Source of the DNA: Enhygromyxa salina
GTDB lineage: Bacteria > Myxococcota_A > Polyangia > Nannocystales > Nannocystaceae
Reading direction: 5' to 3'
Assembly: GCF_002994635.1 (NCBI RefSeq)
Contig: NZ_PVNL01000135.1
Coordinates: 540,107-604,106 of the forward strand
Length of the DNA stretch: 64,000 bases
In this document: piece by piece, positions 24,352-33,049 of the stretch
Position numbering within the stretch: the stretch's first letter is position 1
Layout: each line of letters begins with the position of its first letter
The notes under the pieces: model-generated
The model's input: only the letters and a program-made list of their open reading frames with translations
Told to the model about the DNA's origin: nothing
Databases searched by the model: none
Made by a program: the position numbers and the translations under genes

Positions 24352-25749
24352 TTGGGTGAGGGCACGCTCGTGCCTGACTACTATCGAGACACGCCATTTT
24401 CATCGGCGTGGATGCGACTGACGTCGATCGAGGCGGAGCCAATACGAACAACCAAGTTCTTTGGGTGCTACGCGTTTGAGCGGGCTCCCGCGCTCGCCGG
24501 CATCACCCATGAAGACGGTCAGCGATTCGTCAACAAGCTCGTGCTCGACGCCGATGAGTTGCGCGCGATGGACACGACCATTTGGCGAGTTCGACCCGCG
24601 CGTAGCGACGATCGACACGACCGGATCCTCGTGGCGCGCCAGCAGACGACGCAAGCGCTGAGCGAGCGACCGATCCCGCTGCGCAGCAGCCGAATACTAC
24701 ACTTGTCCGATCTCCACTTCGCGACTGAGAGGACCAATCGCAACGAGCACATCTGGGAGCTCACGGGTGAGGGCGGCTCCACCCTGCAACAGCGAATTGT
24801 GCAAGCCCTGGGCGGGGACCGGACCGTCGGCTTGGTCGTGATCTCGGGGGATCTGACGTTCCGGGCCGCGGACGACGAGTTCTACGAAGCGTTTCGCTTC
24901 GTCCATGGGCTCATGGGTGCGCTCGGTCTGGGTCCAGGCCATCTGGTGGTCGTCCCGGGCAACCACGACCTGGCCTGGACCAGGCAGCGCGACCAGCAGT
25001 GGAACCGCGATGAGACTGTCACAGAGGCGCCGGCCAGCGCCCAGCGGGCCTATCGCGAGAGCTTCTATGACCGTGTCTTTCGACACGCAGCTGCGGAGCA
25101 CCTCGGCATGGCTCGTCGGTTCATCTGCCCGAACGGACTCGTGCTCGAGGTCGGTGGCCTCAACAGCTCATCTCTCGAGCAGGGCTCGAATTGGCTGGCG
25201 GGCATGGGGCGGGTCAACGATGCCGCCCTCACGGACATCGCCGAAACACTGGAATGGAAGGCAGATCGAGCGTCGATGGCGCTTCGCTTGTTGGTGCACC
25301 ACCATCACCTGACACCAATAGAGGACGTCGTACCAACGTCCGAGTTCTACCGGGGCTTCGGGATGGCGGCAGACGCCAAGCGAACGTTGCGGCAAGCCGC
25401 TCGCCACAACGTTCAGCTCGTCTTGCACGGTCATCGGCATCAACCGTTCATCGAGACGACCAACGTCTACGCGGAGCTAGAGCACGCCGAGACCAAGTGG
25501 CAGCTCGGTCGTGTCGGCATCATCGGAGCGGGCAGCGCAGGCTCGACCTCCGTCAACAACAACGACAACTACTTCAACATCCTCGAAATTCAGGGCGGCC
25601 AGCTGGATTTGCAGGTGTTTCGTGCACGAAGTCCTCACGGCAGCCGTGGCGATTTTCGCATGATTCAAGAGTGGTCGGCGCCGATGCTCCTCGAAGCAGG
25701 ACAGCTCCGATTGGGTGATTGGGCTCTCCGCCGACGCTCAGCGGGCTAA
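24352..25749 (+). CDS. Calcineurin-like metallophosphoesterase, 3' part of the interrupted gene
   Basis: The first start after the element is a TTG at 24352, with a GTG at 24370, but the original protein began at 23902. This part encodes up to 465 residues. All family metal motifs are present: ILHLSDLHFA, VVISGDLTF, VVVPGNHDLAW, LLVHHHHL and LVLHGHRHQPF, which coordinate a two-metal centre that cleaves phosphomonoesters or phosphodiesters. It may be expressed from an internal start, lacking the Trp-rich N-terminal domain, or be a decaying gene. The catalytic motifs are intact, so the insertion is probably recent. It follows a HAD hydrolase with ATGA coupling. Confidence 0.85.
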   Translation: MGEGTLVPDYYRDTPFSSAWMRLTSIEAEPIRTTKFFGCYAFERAPALAGITHEDGQRFVNKLVLDADELRAMDTTIWRVRPARSDDRHDRILVARQQTTQALSERPIPLRSSRILHLSDLHFATERTNRNEHIWELTGEGGSTLQQRIVQALGGDRTVGLVVISGDLTFRAADDEFYEAFRFVHGLMGALGLGPGHLVVVPGNHDLAWTRQRDQQWNRDETVTEAPASAQRAYRESFYDRVFRHAAAEHLGMARRFICPNGLVLEVGGLNSSSLEQGSNWLAGMGRVNDAALTDIAETLEWKADRASMALRLLVHHHHLTPIEDVVPTSEFYRGFGMAADAKRTLRQAARHNVQLVLHGHRHQPFIETTNVYAELEHAETKWQLGRVGIIGAGSAGSTSVNNNDNYFNILEIQGGQLDLQVFRARSPHGSRGDFRMIQEWSAPMLLEAGQLRLGDWALRRRSAG

Positions 25750-25754
25750 AACCG

Positions 25755-26513
25755 CTACTTGCGCCCGCGCCTGACGGCTGGCTCGTAGATCGCCCCTGGA
25801 AGCAGCTCCAGCATGTGCCCGACGGCGGCCATCTGGGTGGGAAAGGTGATCACCCCCCGCTTGCGCCGGATCGCCTTGGCGATGATCCGCGCGGCCTCGT
25901 CGGCGCCGATCTCGAACGGCTTGGACTTCAGGCTCGCGCTCAGCGGCGTGTCGACGAACCCCGGCCGCACGTCGGTCACGCTGACGCCGGTCGCGTGCAG
26001 GTCGATCCGCACGCTCTCCAAGAAGGTGCTGAGGAACGCCTTGCTCGCGCAGTACACCGCGCTGCTCGGGAGGCCGCGGTACTGCGCGACGCTCGAGATC
26101 CCGACGAGGTGGCCAGCGTCGCGCTCGATCATACCAGGCAGCGCGCCGGTCAAGGTTGCGAGCGCGCCGCACACGTTGACGTCGATGATCGGCTTGCAGT
26201 CGGTCCAGTCGAGCTTGCCGCCCCACTTGCTGCCGCCGATCCCCGCGTTGGCGACGACCAGATCAAAGCTCAGCGTGCGGTCGAGCTCGCGGATCCGGGC
26301 CTGGGTCCGCTCGGGATCGCTGACGTCGAGGACCTCGATCTGCGCGGCGCCTCCGCTCGCTTCGATCATGTCGGCGAGCTCGCGCAGCGCCGACTCACGA
26401 CGAGCGACGAGCAGCACCTGGGTGCCGGCGGCCGCGTAGTACTTGGCGAGCGCGGCTCCGATCCCGCTCGATGCTCCGGTGATCAGGGCGCTGCGATGAA
26501 TCATGGAAGGCAT
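25755..26513 (-). CDS. Short-chain dehydrogenase/reductase
   Basis: The ATG at 26513 gives 252 residues, with another ATG three codons later. The classical SDR markers are present: TGASSGIGAALA (NADP-binding Gly motif), an Arg pair in LLVARRESAL favouring NADP(H), NAG in VVANAGIGG, the catalytic Ser in ISSVAQYRG and Tyr-Lys in YCASKAF. The C-terminus (ITFPTQMAAVGHMLELLPGA) with hydrophobic character is typical of the classical group associated with membranes. The substrate is unknown. It converges closely with the phosphoesterase (five bases) and is divergent from the threonine dehydratase-like gene. Confidence 0.92.
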   Translation of the reverse strand: MPSMIHRSALITGASSGIGAALAKYYAAAGTQVLLVARRESALRELADMIEASGGAAQIEVLDVSDPERTQARIRELDRTLSFDLVVANAGIGGSKWGGKLDWTDCKPIIDVNVCGALATLTGALPGMIERDAGHLVGISSVAQYRGLPSSAVYCASKAFLSTFLESVRIDLHATGVSVTDVRPGFVDTPLSASLKSKPFEIGADEAARIIAKAIRRKRGVITFPTQMAAVGHMLELLPGAIYEPAVRRGRK

Positions 26514-26616
26514 GGCCCGCGCATGGTAGCCGACCGCGCGTGCCAGCGACCGCACATGGCCGGCTGCGAGGCGGGCTGCATGGGTCCTCGAAACATCCCG
26601 TACACTGCCGCTGCGC

Positions 26617-27663
26617 ATGAGCGAGTACAGCCCCGAACACGCCGCCGCCTGGGCCCAGCGGCTCGGCCCCGCCGACGTCCAGGCCGCCGCCGAGCGCATC
26701 GCGGGTCGCGTCATCCACACCCCCACGCTGCGCTGCCCTCGGCTCGACGCGCTCGCCGACGCGCCGGTCGAGCTGTTCTTGAAGGCCGAGAACATGCAGC
26801 GGATCGGGGCGTTCAAGGCCCGCGGTGCCATGCACGCAGTCGGACGGCTCGATCCTGAAGCGCGCGCGCGTGGGGTCATCACGTTCAGCTCGGGCAACCA
26901 CGCGCAGGCCGTCGCGCTCGCGGCTCGTGAGTTTGGCGTGCCCGCCACGATCGCCATGCCGATCGACGCGCCCAAGGTCAAGGTCGCCGTCGTGCGCGAG
27001 CTCGGGGCGACTGTCGTGATGGCGGGCTACACCTCCGAGGATCGGCGCAAGGTCGCGTATGAGCTCGCCGATCAGTCGGGCGCCGCGATCATCCAGCCCT
27101 TCGATCATCCTGACATCGTGTGCGGCCAGGGCACGGCCACCGCCGAGCTGCTGGCCAGCGCTGCACAGCTGGGCGTGACGCTCGATGTGATCGTCGTCCC
27201 GGTTGGCGGCGGCGGGGTGATCGCTGGGGCCTGCGTGGCCTCGCGCGAGGTGAACACCCCGATCTACTCGGTCGAGCCCGAGGGCTGCGACGCGCTCGCG
27301 TGCAGCCTCGAGGCCGAGGAGCGAGTCGCCGTCGAGCCGGGTCCAACCTTGGCCGACGGCCTCAAGCCAGTCCGGGTCGGCGCGCTCAACTTCGAGATCG
27401 CCAAGATCGATGTCCAGGGCAGCTTTCGGGTCAACGATGACGAGCTCGGGCGCGCGCTGGTCCAGGTGCTCGTTCGCGCCAAGACCCTCGTCGAGCCCTC
27501 GGGCGCGGCCGGGGTCGCCGTCGCGCTGCGCGAGACCAAGCGCCTGCGCGAGCAGCTGGGCGTGCAGGGCCGCCCGCTGCGAGTCGGAGTGATTATGACC
27601 GGTGGCAACGTGGATCCAGCGCTGGTCGCCGAGCTGATCAACGAGTGGGGGGCGCAGGCGTGA
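26617..27663 (+). CDS. PLP-dependent threonine dehydratase-like enzyme (serine racemase group)
   Basis: The 348-residue protein is a fold-type II PLP enzyme. The Schiff-base lysine lies in IGAFKARGAM, the substrate loop is SSGNHAQA, and the phosphate-binding glycine loop is PVGGGGVIAG. The length matches TdcB or serine racemase, without the C-terminal ACT domains of biosynthetic IlvA. It could deaminate threonine or serine, or racemise serine or hydroxyaspartate; sequence alone does not decide. The stop overlaps the GTG start of the downstream lipoprotein as GTGA. Confidence 0.9.
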   Translation: MSEYSPEHAAAWAQRLGPADVQAAAERIAGRVIHTPTLRCPRLDALADAPVELFLKAENMQRIGAFKARGAMHAVGRLDPEARARGVITFSSGNHAQAVALAAREFGVPATIAMPIDAPKVKVAVVRELGATVVMAGYTSEDRRKVAYELADQSGAAIIQPFDHPDIVCGQGTATAELLASAAQLGVTLDVIVVPVGGGGVIAGACVASREVNTPIYSVEPEGCDALACSLEAEERVAVEPGPTLADGLKPVRVGALNFEIAKIDVQGSFRVNDDELGRALVQVLVRAKTLVEPSGAAGVAVALRETKRLREQLGVQGRPLRVGVIMTGGNVDPALVAELINEWGAQA

Positions 27664-29012
27664 AGCCGGCCCACATCTCACTCGCGCTGAGCCTGGTGCT
27701 CGCGGGCGGCTGTCGCAGCGAGACACCGCAGCAGCAGCAGACGAAACCGCGGGCCAGCACGGCGACGCCCGCGGCTGACACCGGGCCGCAGTCCGAGGCC
27801 GAGGCCGAGGCCGAGTCCGAGTCCGAGGGCGGCGATCCGTTCACGGGCGAGGCCGCCCACGTGATCCCGTTCGCCGATCGAACGAGCATGGGCTACCTGC
27901 TGCTGCTCCCGCCCGGCAAGGACAAGCCCGAGCTGCCCACCCGCGAGCGACTGCAGACCCTGGTCGAGCAGGCGTTCGCCGACCGCCGGGGTGACGGCGA
28001 GCTCGATCTACTCCTGAGGCTGATCGCAACCTCGCCGCACACCACGGACCTGGCGTTCGGCGGGGATCTCCAGCTGCCGGACTTTGACGAGGACGAGAAC
28101 GAAGCCGGCCAGCCCAAGCAGTCGGGCGCGGACCCGGCCGACGAGATCAGGGACGCGATCATCGATCCGCCCACCGATCCGGCCGCGGTCGAAGCGGCGG
28201 CGGCCAAGGCCGAGCGGCAGCGCGCCTTCGACCTGATCGGTCTGCACATCGAGCTGGTCTCGCTCGGGCTCGGTGAAGACGCGACGATCCCGTCGAGCGT
28301 GCTGCGGGATCCGGTGTTGACCCGCGACCTCAGCGAGGAGCAGCGCCGATCGTTGCTCGGCCGATCCTGGGCGCTGCTGCTGCGCGCCGACTACCGCAAC
28401 CAACACGCGATCCGGGGGCTGCGGCTGCACCAGACCCTGGTCCGGGTGGCCGCCGAGCACTACGGCGCGCTGATCCACGATCCCGACACCCGCGAGACGC
28501 TGAGCATCGACGCCTTCACCGACCGGCGCCTGCGCGCGGCCGCGGGCAACATCGCGGATCAGATCGCAACCGTGCCGTTCCCCGATCCAGCCGACGCCGA
28601 GCACCTGCGCCTGAGCACCCGCGGCATGCGGCGGTTCGGCTCGGTCGACGTCGAGCTCGCCGGCCTCGAGCCCGAGCCCAACGCCCTCCAGCAGGCCAGC
28701 GATCTGATCGCCGGGCTCGCGCTCGCGCTCGCCAAGGAAGCCGAGGTCGACGCCTCGGGGTTCGCGGTCGTGGTGCCCGAAGAGATCGAGATCACCTGCG
28801 AGCTGATCCACCAGAGCTACTCGAGCGGCGACTACCGACCAGCCTGCTCGGGCAGCGCGATCGTGCACCTGGTCGAGCGACCACCCGAGGATCACGATCC
28901 CAGCGAGCACGTCGTCGCGCGCGTCGTCGCGCCACGGACCCAGAGCGACGCGCCGGACTACGACCACCCCAAGTGGGTGGCGGGCGTGCTCGCGCAGCTG
29001 TTTGGCGCGTGA
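27660..29012 (+). CDS. Large lipoprotein of unknown function
   Basis: The GTG at 27660 overlaps the previous stop and gives 450 residues. The signal ends at a lipobox (LAGGC). A linker of Gln, Ala and Glu/Ser repeats spans about 25-60. The remaining 390 residues are helical, acidic and without recognised domains or cysteines. A catalytic role is not suggested. Coupling to a threonine dehydratase-like gene is unexpected; it may simply be gene crowding. Confidence 0.7.
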   Translation: MKPAHISLALSLVLAGGCRSETPQQQQTKPRASTATPAADTGPQSEAEAEAESESEGGDPFTGEAAHVIPFADRTSMGYLLLLPPGKDKPELPTRERLQTLVEQAFADRRGDGELDLLLRLIATSPHTTDLAFGGDLQLPDFDEDENEAGQPKQSGADPADEIRDAIIDPPTDPAAVEAAAAKAERQRAFDLIGLHIELVSLGLGEDATIPSSVLRDPVLTRDLSEEQRRSLLGRSWALLLRADYRNQHAIRGLRLHQTLVRVAAEHYGALIHDPDTRETLSIDAFTDRRLRAAAGNIADQIATVPFPDPADAEHLRLSTRGMRRFGSVDVELAGLEPEPNALQQASDLIAGLALALAKEAEVDASGFAVVVPEEIEITCELIHQSYSSGDYRPACSGSAIVHLVERPPEDHDPSEHVVARVVAPRTQSDAPDYDHPKWVAGVLAQLFGA

Positions 29013-29075
29013 CCCGGCGCCGCGCCAACGTCCAGTTATTGGCTCTCTCGTCGCCGACGGCCGCGAAGTATTTTC

Positions 29076-29245
29076 CTGACATCAATGTCAGGCTCTGCGC
29101 GGATCGGTCCCAAACACGCCACATTGGGCATCGAATCCGCGACATCCGTGTCGTGTAAAAACAGCCGCAAATCGCCCCCTAGCAACTGTTTGTCGGCGAT
29201 GCAGACCCGTGTTAGCCCAGTAGCATCTCGTCCACGCTCGTGGAC
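29076..29245. promoter_or_regulatory. Palindrome-rich intergenic region before the vWA lipoprotein gene
   Basis: The 247-base gap 29013-29259 holds no gene. It contains two clean inverted repeats with seven-base arms and a two-base centre: CTGACAT/ATGTCAG at 29076-29091 and GTCCACG/CGTGGAC at 29230-29245, the latter ending 14 bases before the ATG of the next gene. A weaker CGACA/TGTCG lies near 29138. The 3' one overlaps where a ribosome site would be, so it could be an operator or an mRNA hairpin that limits translation. No T-run follows either, so they are not obvious terminators. Confidence 0.4.
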
Positions 29246-29259
29246 TTTGGACTTGACGC

Positions 29260-30852
29260 ATGCCCCCCCTCAGCCAGACCTCATGGTCGCTGGCGACCAC
29301 TCTCGCCCTCGCCTTCGGCGCGGTCGTCACGCTCACCGCGACAGGTTGCTCGTTCGCCGGTGACGCTTCGATCGAGCTCGCCGCCGACAGCGGCGACTAC
29401 ACATCCGGCAACGGCACCGACGGAGGTGACGACGAGACCAGCACCGGGACCGACACCGGCGAGCCCGGCGGGACCGACACTGGCGACGAGAGCAGCACCC
29501 ACGAACCGCAGACGAGCCCCGAGGACCCCGAGTTCGCGCCTGATCAGTGCGACCCCCAGGCCTCCCACGCGATCATCTACGACCTCGAGCAAGCCAAGGT
29601 CGAGGCCGCCGCGGTGCTGGTCAGTGACAGCGTGCTCGCGGGCGACGGCACGGTGCCGGCGATCCCGATGTCGGCCCGCCCGTTCCTCAACCACTTCGAA
29701 TTCGACTACGCCCCCGCCGACGACTGGGATCCGCAGGTCAGCGGTGAGCTGTGGCAGTCGCCGATGATCAACACCGAGGCGCCCACGCGGTTTCGCCTGC
29801 AGTACGCGGTGCGCGGCCCGGCGATGGATCCCGCCCAGCGGCTCGCGGTCGATCTCGCGATCGTCGTCGACCTGGGCGCAGCGATGTCGGGTGATCCGCT
29901 CAGCCTCGCCGAAGAGGCGCTGGCGGCGATCGAGTCGGCGTTGCTGCCAGGCGATCGCGTGACGCTGATCGGCGCGGGCAACGAGCCGCTCGTGCTCACG
30001 AGCGGCATCGTCGAGGGCGCCGGGATGATGCCGCTGACGGGGCTGGTCGATCAGCAGGACGCCGCCGCGCTCGCGGACATGGGCGCCGCGCTCGAGCTCG
30101 CGTACACCAGCATCACGCCTGACTGGGATGGCCAGGGCCAGCCGCGGGTGCTGCTGGTCAGTAACGGACAGTTCGCCGCCGATGACTGGCTCACGACCCT
30201 GGTCGGTGATCAGGCCGTCGACGGCCGCTACCTGGTCACCGTGGGTGTCGGTGACGCCAAGTCGTTCGACGACGGGCGGATCAGCGAGCTCGCCCACGCA
30301 GGCCGCGGCGCGATGTTGTTCGCCCCCACCGCCGAGCACCTGTGGGTCGACCTGCAGCAGAAGTTCAGCGCCAACTTGCTGGCCGCCGCGACCGAGCTCG
30401 AGGTCACCGTGGTCCTCCCGCCCGGTCTGGTCATGCGCCAGCGGGTCGCGGAGCCGAAGCTCGAGCCCAAGGAGCCCGAGCTGGGGATCCTCGCGCCCAA
30501 CGACGCGCTGGTGTTTCACCACGAGCTCGAGGCTTGTGGCGAGGTCGCCAGCGACGCGGTGATCCGCGTGGAGATCGAGTGGACCGATCCGCTCGCCAAG
30601 CAGGCCAAGCAGGCCGTGTGGGAGCAGCCCGTCAACATGCTCAGCGAGGGCTCGTCCAACGGCCAGAAGGCGGCGGCGACGGTCGCCTACGCCCGGGCGC
30701 TCCGCAGCTTCCGCGATGGCCTTCCGGCGAGCGAGAGCTACGGCGTGGTGCTGGACGCGATCTCGCACATCTCGGACGCGCTCGAGGCCCAGCCCGACGA
30801 CGTGGATCTGATCGAGATGTCGTCGGTCATCGCCGCGCTGACCCAGGGGTAG
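29260..30852 (+). CDS. von Willebrand A-like lipoprotein with degenerate metal site
   Basis: The 530-residue protein has a signal with lipobox ATGC and a Gly/Asp/Thr/Ser linker at about 35-85. A vWA-like domain spans about 195-380: it begins with VDLAIVVDLGAAMSG, where canonical domains have DxSxS, continues with LLPGDRVTLIGAG and RVLLVSNGQ, where TDG is usual. Hence the Ser, Ser, Thr and Asp of the MIDAS metal site are all replaced. The layout resembles YfbK-like proteins, including the C-terminal region (NGQKAAATVAYARALRSFRD). It is probably a surface or periplasmic binding protein that does not use the classical metal contact. Confidence 0.8.
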   Translation: MPPLSQTSWSLATTLALAFGAVVTLTATGCSFAGDASIELAADSGDYTSGNGTDGGDDETSTGTDTGEPGGTDTGDESSTHEPQTSPEDPEFAPDQCDPQASHAIIYDLEQAKVEAAAVLVSDSVLAGDGTVPAIPMSARPFLNHFEFDYAPADDWDPQVSGELWQSPMINTEAPTRFRLQYAVRGPAMDPAQRLAVDLAIVVDLGAAMSGDPLSLAEEALAAIESALLPGDRVTLIGAGNEPLVLTSGIVEGAGMMPLTGLVDQQDAAALADMGAALELAYTSITPDWDGQGQPRVLLVSNGQFAADDWLTTLVGDQAVDGRYLVTVGVGDAKSFDDGRISELAHAGRGAMLFAPTAEHLWVDLQQKFSANLLAAATELEVTVVLPPGLVMRQRVAEPKLEPKEPELGILAPNDALVFHHELEACGEVASDAVIRVEIEWTDPLAKQAKQAVWEQPVNMLSEGSSNGQKAAATVAYARALRSFRDGLPASESYGVVLDAISHISDALEAQPDDVDLIEMSSVIAALTQG

Positions 30853-30890
30853 GCCCAGGGATCGCCTGCTCTACGGTTGGGGGTTGGGCT

Positions 30891-31553
30891 TCAGCGCTTG
30901 CGGTTGCGCTTCTTGTAGCGCCGGGCGCCCGCGCGAAGCCGTCGACCCTGCCGCTCGGTGAACGCCGGGTCGAGACCCCGCCGACACGAGCACATCAGGT
31001 TGTCGTCGTTGGTGTCGTGCGCGAGCCCAAACGCGTGGCCGAACTCGTGGACCAAGGTGGTGGTGGGTGCGTTGTGGGCCACAGCCACGTACTCACGCGC
31101 GCGAATGTCCTTGATCAGCCCGTGGTAGCGCCAGTGCATGCCGCTCACGCGGCGGTCGCCCTTGCGCTTCGAGGTCAGCCGCACCCGGTCGACGAAGAAC
31201 ACGTGCACGGTGCCGTCGCGCGGGGCCCGACGCGCGAGCTCGAATCGATGATCGGGCGTCTCGATCCGGGTTCCGCCGACCATGGGCTGAATCTTCTCGA
31301 CGTCCAGGTAGATGTCGAAGGCCGCCAGCTCGCGGTTGGCCCGCCGAATCGAGGCGAGGATTCGCCGCTCGCTGACGACGGAACGGCCCTCGTGGGTGGC
31401 GACGTGGATCGTCACCGGGACCCGGATCGCACGGTCGCGCGCGCTCGCCCGCGAGGGGACCGCGAGGGTCATGAGCACCAACGCCAGCAGGCCCAGCAAT
31501 CGCGCGACGAGAGCCTGGTGGGGTCCGTGCTTTCGGCGCTGCTGCGTGGCCAT
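30891..31553 (-). CDS. Exported metzincin (matrixin-like) zinc metalloprotease
   Basis: The ATG at 31553 gives 220 residues with a basic N-terminus and hydrophobic signal (about 16-35, ending near SRASA). The zinc site HEFGHAFGLAHD (three His and the catalytic Glu) is near the C-terminus and is followed by a Met-turn candidate in NDDNLMCSC, the pattern of matrixins. The first half lacks recognised domains. The basic tail (RYKKRNRKR) is unusual. The longer open frame to 31607 adds 18 residues without improving the signal. It converges with the vWA lipoprotein gene. Confidence 0.82.
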   Translation of the reverse strand: MATQQRRKHGPHQALVARLLGLLALVLMTLAVPSRASARDRAIRVPVTIHVATHEGRSVVSERRILASIRRANRELAAFDIYLDVEKIQPMVGGTRIETPDHRFELARRAPRDGTVHVFFVDRVRLTSKRKGDRRVSGMHWRYHGLIKDIRAREYVAVAHNAPTTTLVHEFGHAFGLAHDTNDDNLMCSCRRGLDPAFTERQGRRLRAGARRYKKRNRKR

Positions 31554-31749
31554 ACGACTGGTTTCCACCCCTGAATTTGAGTGTGTGAGCTTCCCGATAA
31601 TGCGCAAGCTCCCTCACGCATCGTGCTCCTCAACGTCGAAATCCTGGCGCCGATCTGGCCCGCGCAGGGGATGCGTCGGGGGGCGCAACTGTCGATCGCA
31701 GATCGATCGTAGATGGGAGGCCGAACCTGCAACGTGCTACCTTGGCGCC

Positions 31750-32577
31750 ATGCTGTCTTTCGGCAACGCCGCGACCTCACCCGAGTTCGTCCCTGGAGAC
31801 GACGCCCGAGACTGGATCGCAACCGGGATCGTCGACCTCGCCGCCCGGCTCGGCGCCCCCGCCCACCGCCCGCAGCTGCTGACAGACCCCGCGCAGCTGG
31901 GCTTCGCCAACACCCCCAGCGACCTCGACTCGCTGTTCGACATGATCTGCGGCGTCCAGGAGGTCGTGGGCCAGGCCGAGGTCGAGCTGACCGTGCTCGA
32001 GCTCGACGCCCGCGGCCAGGCCCCGAAGCTGCCCGACCACTACACCAGCCTTGGCGACAGCGGCGGCAAGCTCCTACATACCCTCAAGGGGCCCGACGAT
32101 TACCTGCTTCTGTTCACCCCAACGGTGTTCAAGGTCCGCGAGCTGCTGTTGGCTGGGATCGCGCGCGAGCTTGGGCGCGTGGCGCTAGACCTCGCGGGGC
32201 TGCGACCCGGAACGGATGACGGCGAGATCACGAACGCGACCCTGACCCAGTGGGAGGCCGACGCCGAGCTCGCCGGGATCTTGCTGGGCATGGGGATCTG
32301 GGTCGCGAATGGCTCCTACATGTTCGAGAACGCCTGCTGCGGCGGTGGCTGCGGCGTCGACCTCAAGTCGATCCGCGCCGGTCTCTCCATGCCGGAGGCA
32401 TGCTATGCGCTGGCGATCGACAGCCAGCGCAAGGGCATGCGTCGACGCGCCGTCGTTCGCCACCTCGCGCCCACGCAGAAGGCCGCGACCAAGCAGTGCT
32501 GGAGTCATTTGGGTCGCGCGCTGCCCCCCGCGCTGGCGGCCGCCGAGCCAGAGGTTCGCGGCCGGCTGGGCGCCTGA
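31750..32577 (+). CDS. Hypothetical protein with Cys/Gly cluster
   Basis: The ATG at 31750 gives 275 residues; the preceding open frame is antisense to the protease gene. It is soluble, with no signal peptide. A helix VRELLLAGIARELGRVALDL sits in the middle, followed by a region with FENACCGGGCGVDL. The CCGGGC cluster could hold a metal. The residue pattern around ARELGR recalls the position of HExxH in M48-like neighbours, with the histidines lost, but this is a weak comparison. No family is recognised. Confidence 0.6.
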   Translation: MLSFGNAATSPEFVPGDDARDWIATGIVDLAARLGAPAHRPQLLTDPAQLGFANTPSDLDSLFDMICGVQEVVGQAEVELTVLELDARGQAPKLPDHYTSLGDSGGKLLHTLKGPDDYLLLFTPTVFKVRELLLAGIARELGRVALDLAGLRPGTDDGEITNATLTQWEADAELAGILLGMGIWVANGSYMFENACCGGGCGVDLKSIRAGLSMPEACYALAIDSQRKGMRRRAVVRHLAPTQKAATKQCWSHLGRALPPALAAAEPEVRGRLGA

Positions 32578-32581
32578 CGAG

Positions 32582-32869
32582 CTACGGACGAGTGACGCGG
32601 TCGGCGACGGCCGACACGAGTTCTGAAAGCTGATGCAGAGGCGGATCCGGCGTCCCACGAACTCGTTTCCTCACTGGGGGCACCTCGATGGGGTCCTCGC
32701 CAGGAGCGGCGCGTAGTTGGGCGCCGATCTCGGGCGTGTCGAGTAGGTGGACCAAAGGGATGCTCGTACCATCGAGGATCGACGCCTGTTCGGAGACGAT
32801 GATGAACACCCCATCATTGCCGGCCTTCAGCTCCGCGATGAGTCGCGCGAGCTGCTGCTCGCGGGTCAC
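32582..32869 (-). CDS. Small hypothetical protein, coupled to the ORF at 32866-33000
   Basis: A GTG start at 32869 overlaps the stop of the short upstream frame as GTGA and yields 95 residues (VTREQQLARLIAELKAGNDG onward). Strands VFIIVSEQ and SIPLVHLLD with a helix between suggest a small alpha/beta protein; the end is basic. No family is recognised. The longer open frame reaching 33025 was rejected because its extra 52 residues are arginine-rich shadow sequence. It converges with the preceding gene four bases after that gene's stop. Confidence 0.5.
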   Translation of the reverse strand: MTREQQLARLIAELKAGNDGVFIIVSEQASILDGTSIPLVHLLDTPEIGAQLRAAPGEDPIEVPPVRKRVRGTPDPPLHQLSELVSAVADRVTRP

Positions 32870-33000
32870 GAAGCGAGCTCCTCGGCGAAGCGTGCGACGA
32901 TGTCTCGCAGCAAAGGGTGCACCGCGTACCAATTCGACCCGTTTCGGTACTCCACGATCTGCCCGCCGTCGACCAACGCCAGAAACGTTGGATGTCCCAC
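32866..33000 (-). CDS. 44-residue ORF coupled to the downstream small gene
   Basis: Starting at a GTG at 33000, the frame encodes a peptide beginning GHPTFLALVDGGQIVEYRNG after the initiator and containing NWYAVHPLLRDIV. The composition (Gly, aromatic and acidic residues; G/C third bases) looks coding rather than shadow, and the stop overlaps the next GTG. An in-frame TGA lies just upstream, so it is either a genuine small gene or the end of a larger frameshifted one. No family is recognised. Confidence 0.4.
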   Translation of the reverse strand: MGHPTFLALVDGGQIVEYRNGSNWYAVHPLLRDIVARFAEELAS

Positions 33001-33049
33001 AGCGATCGAAGTATACGTCCATCAACGCGACGCGGGGACGCCAAGTTCG

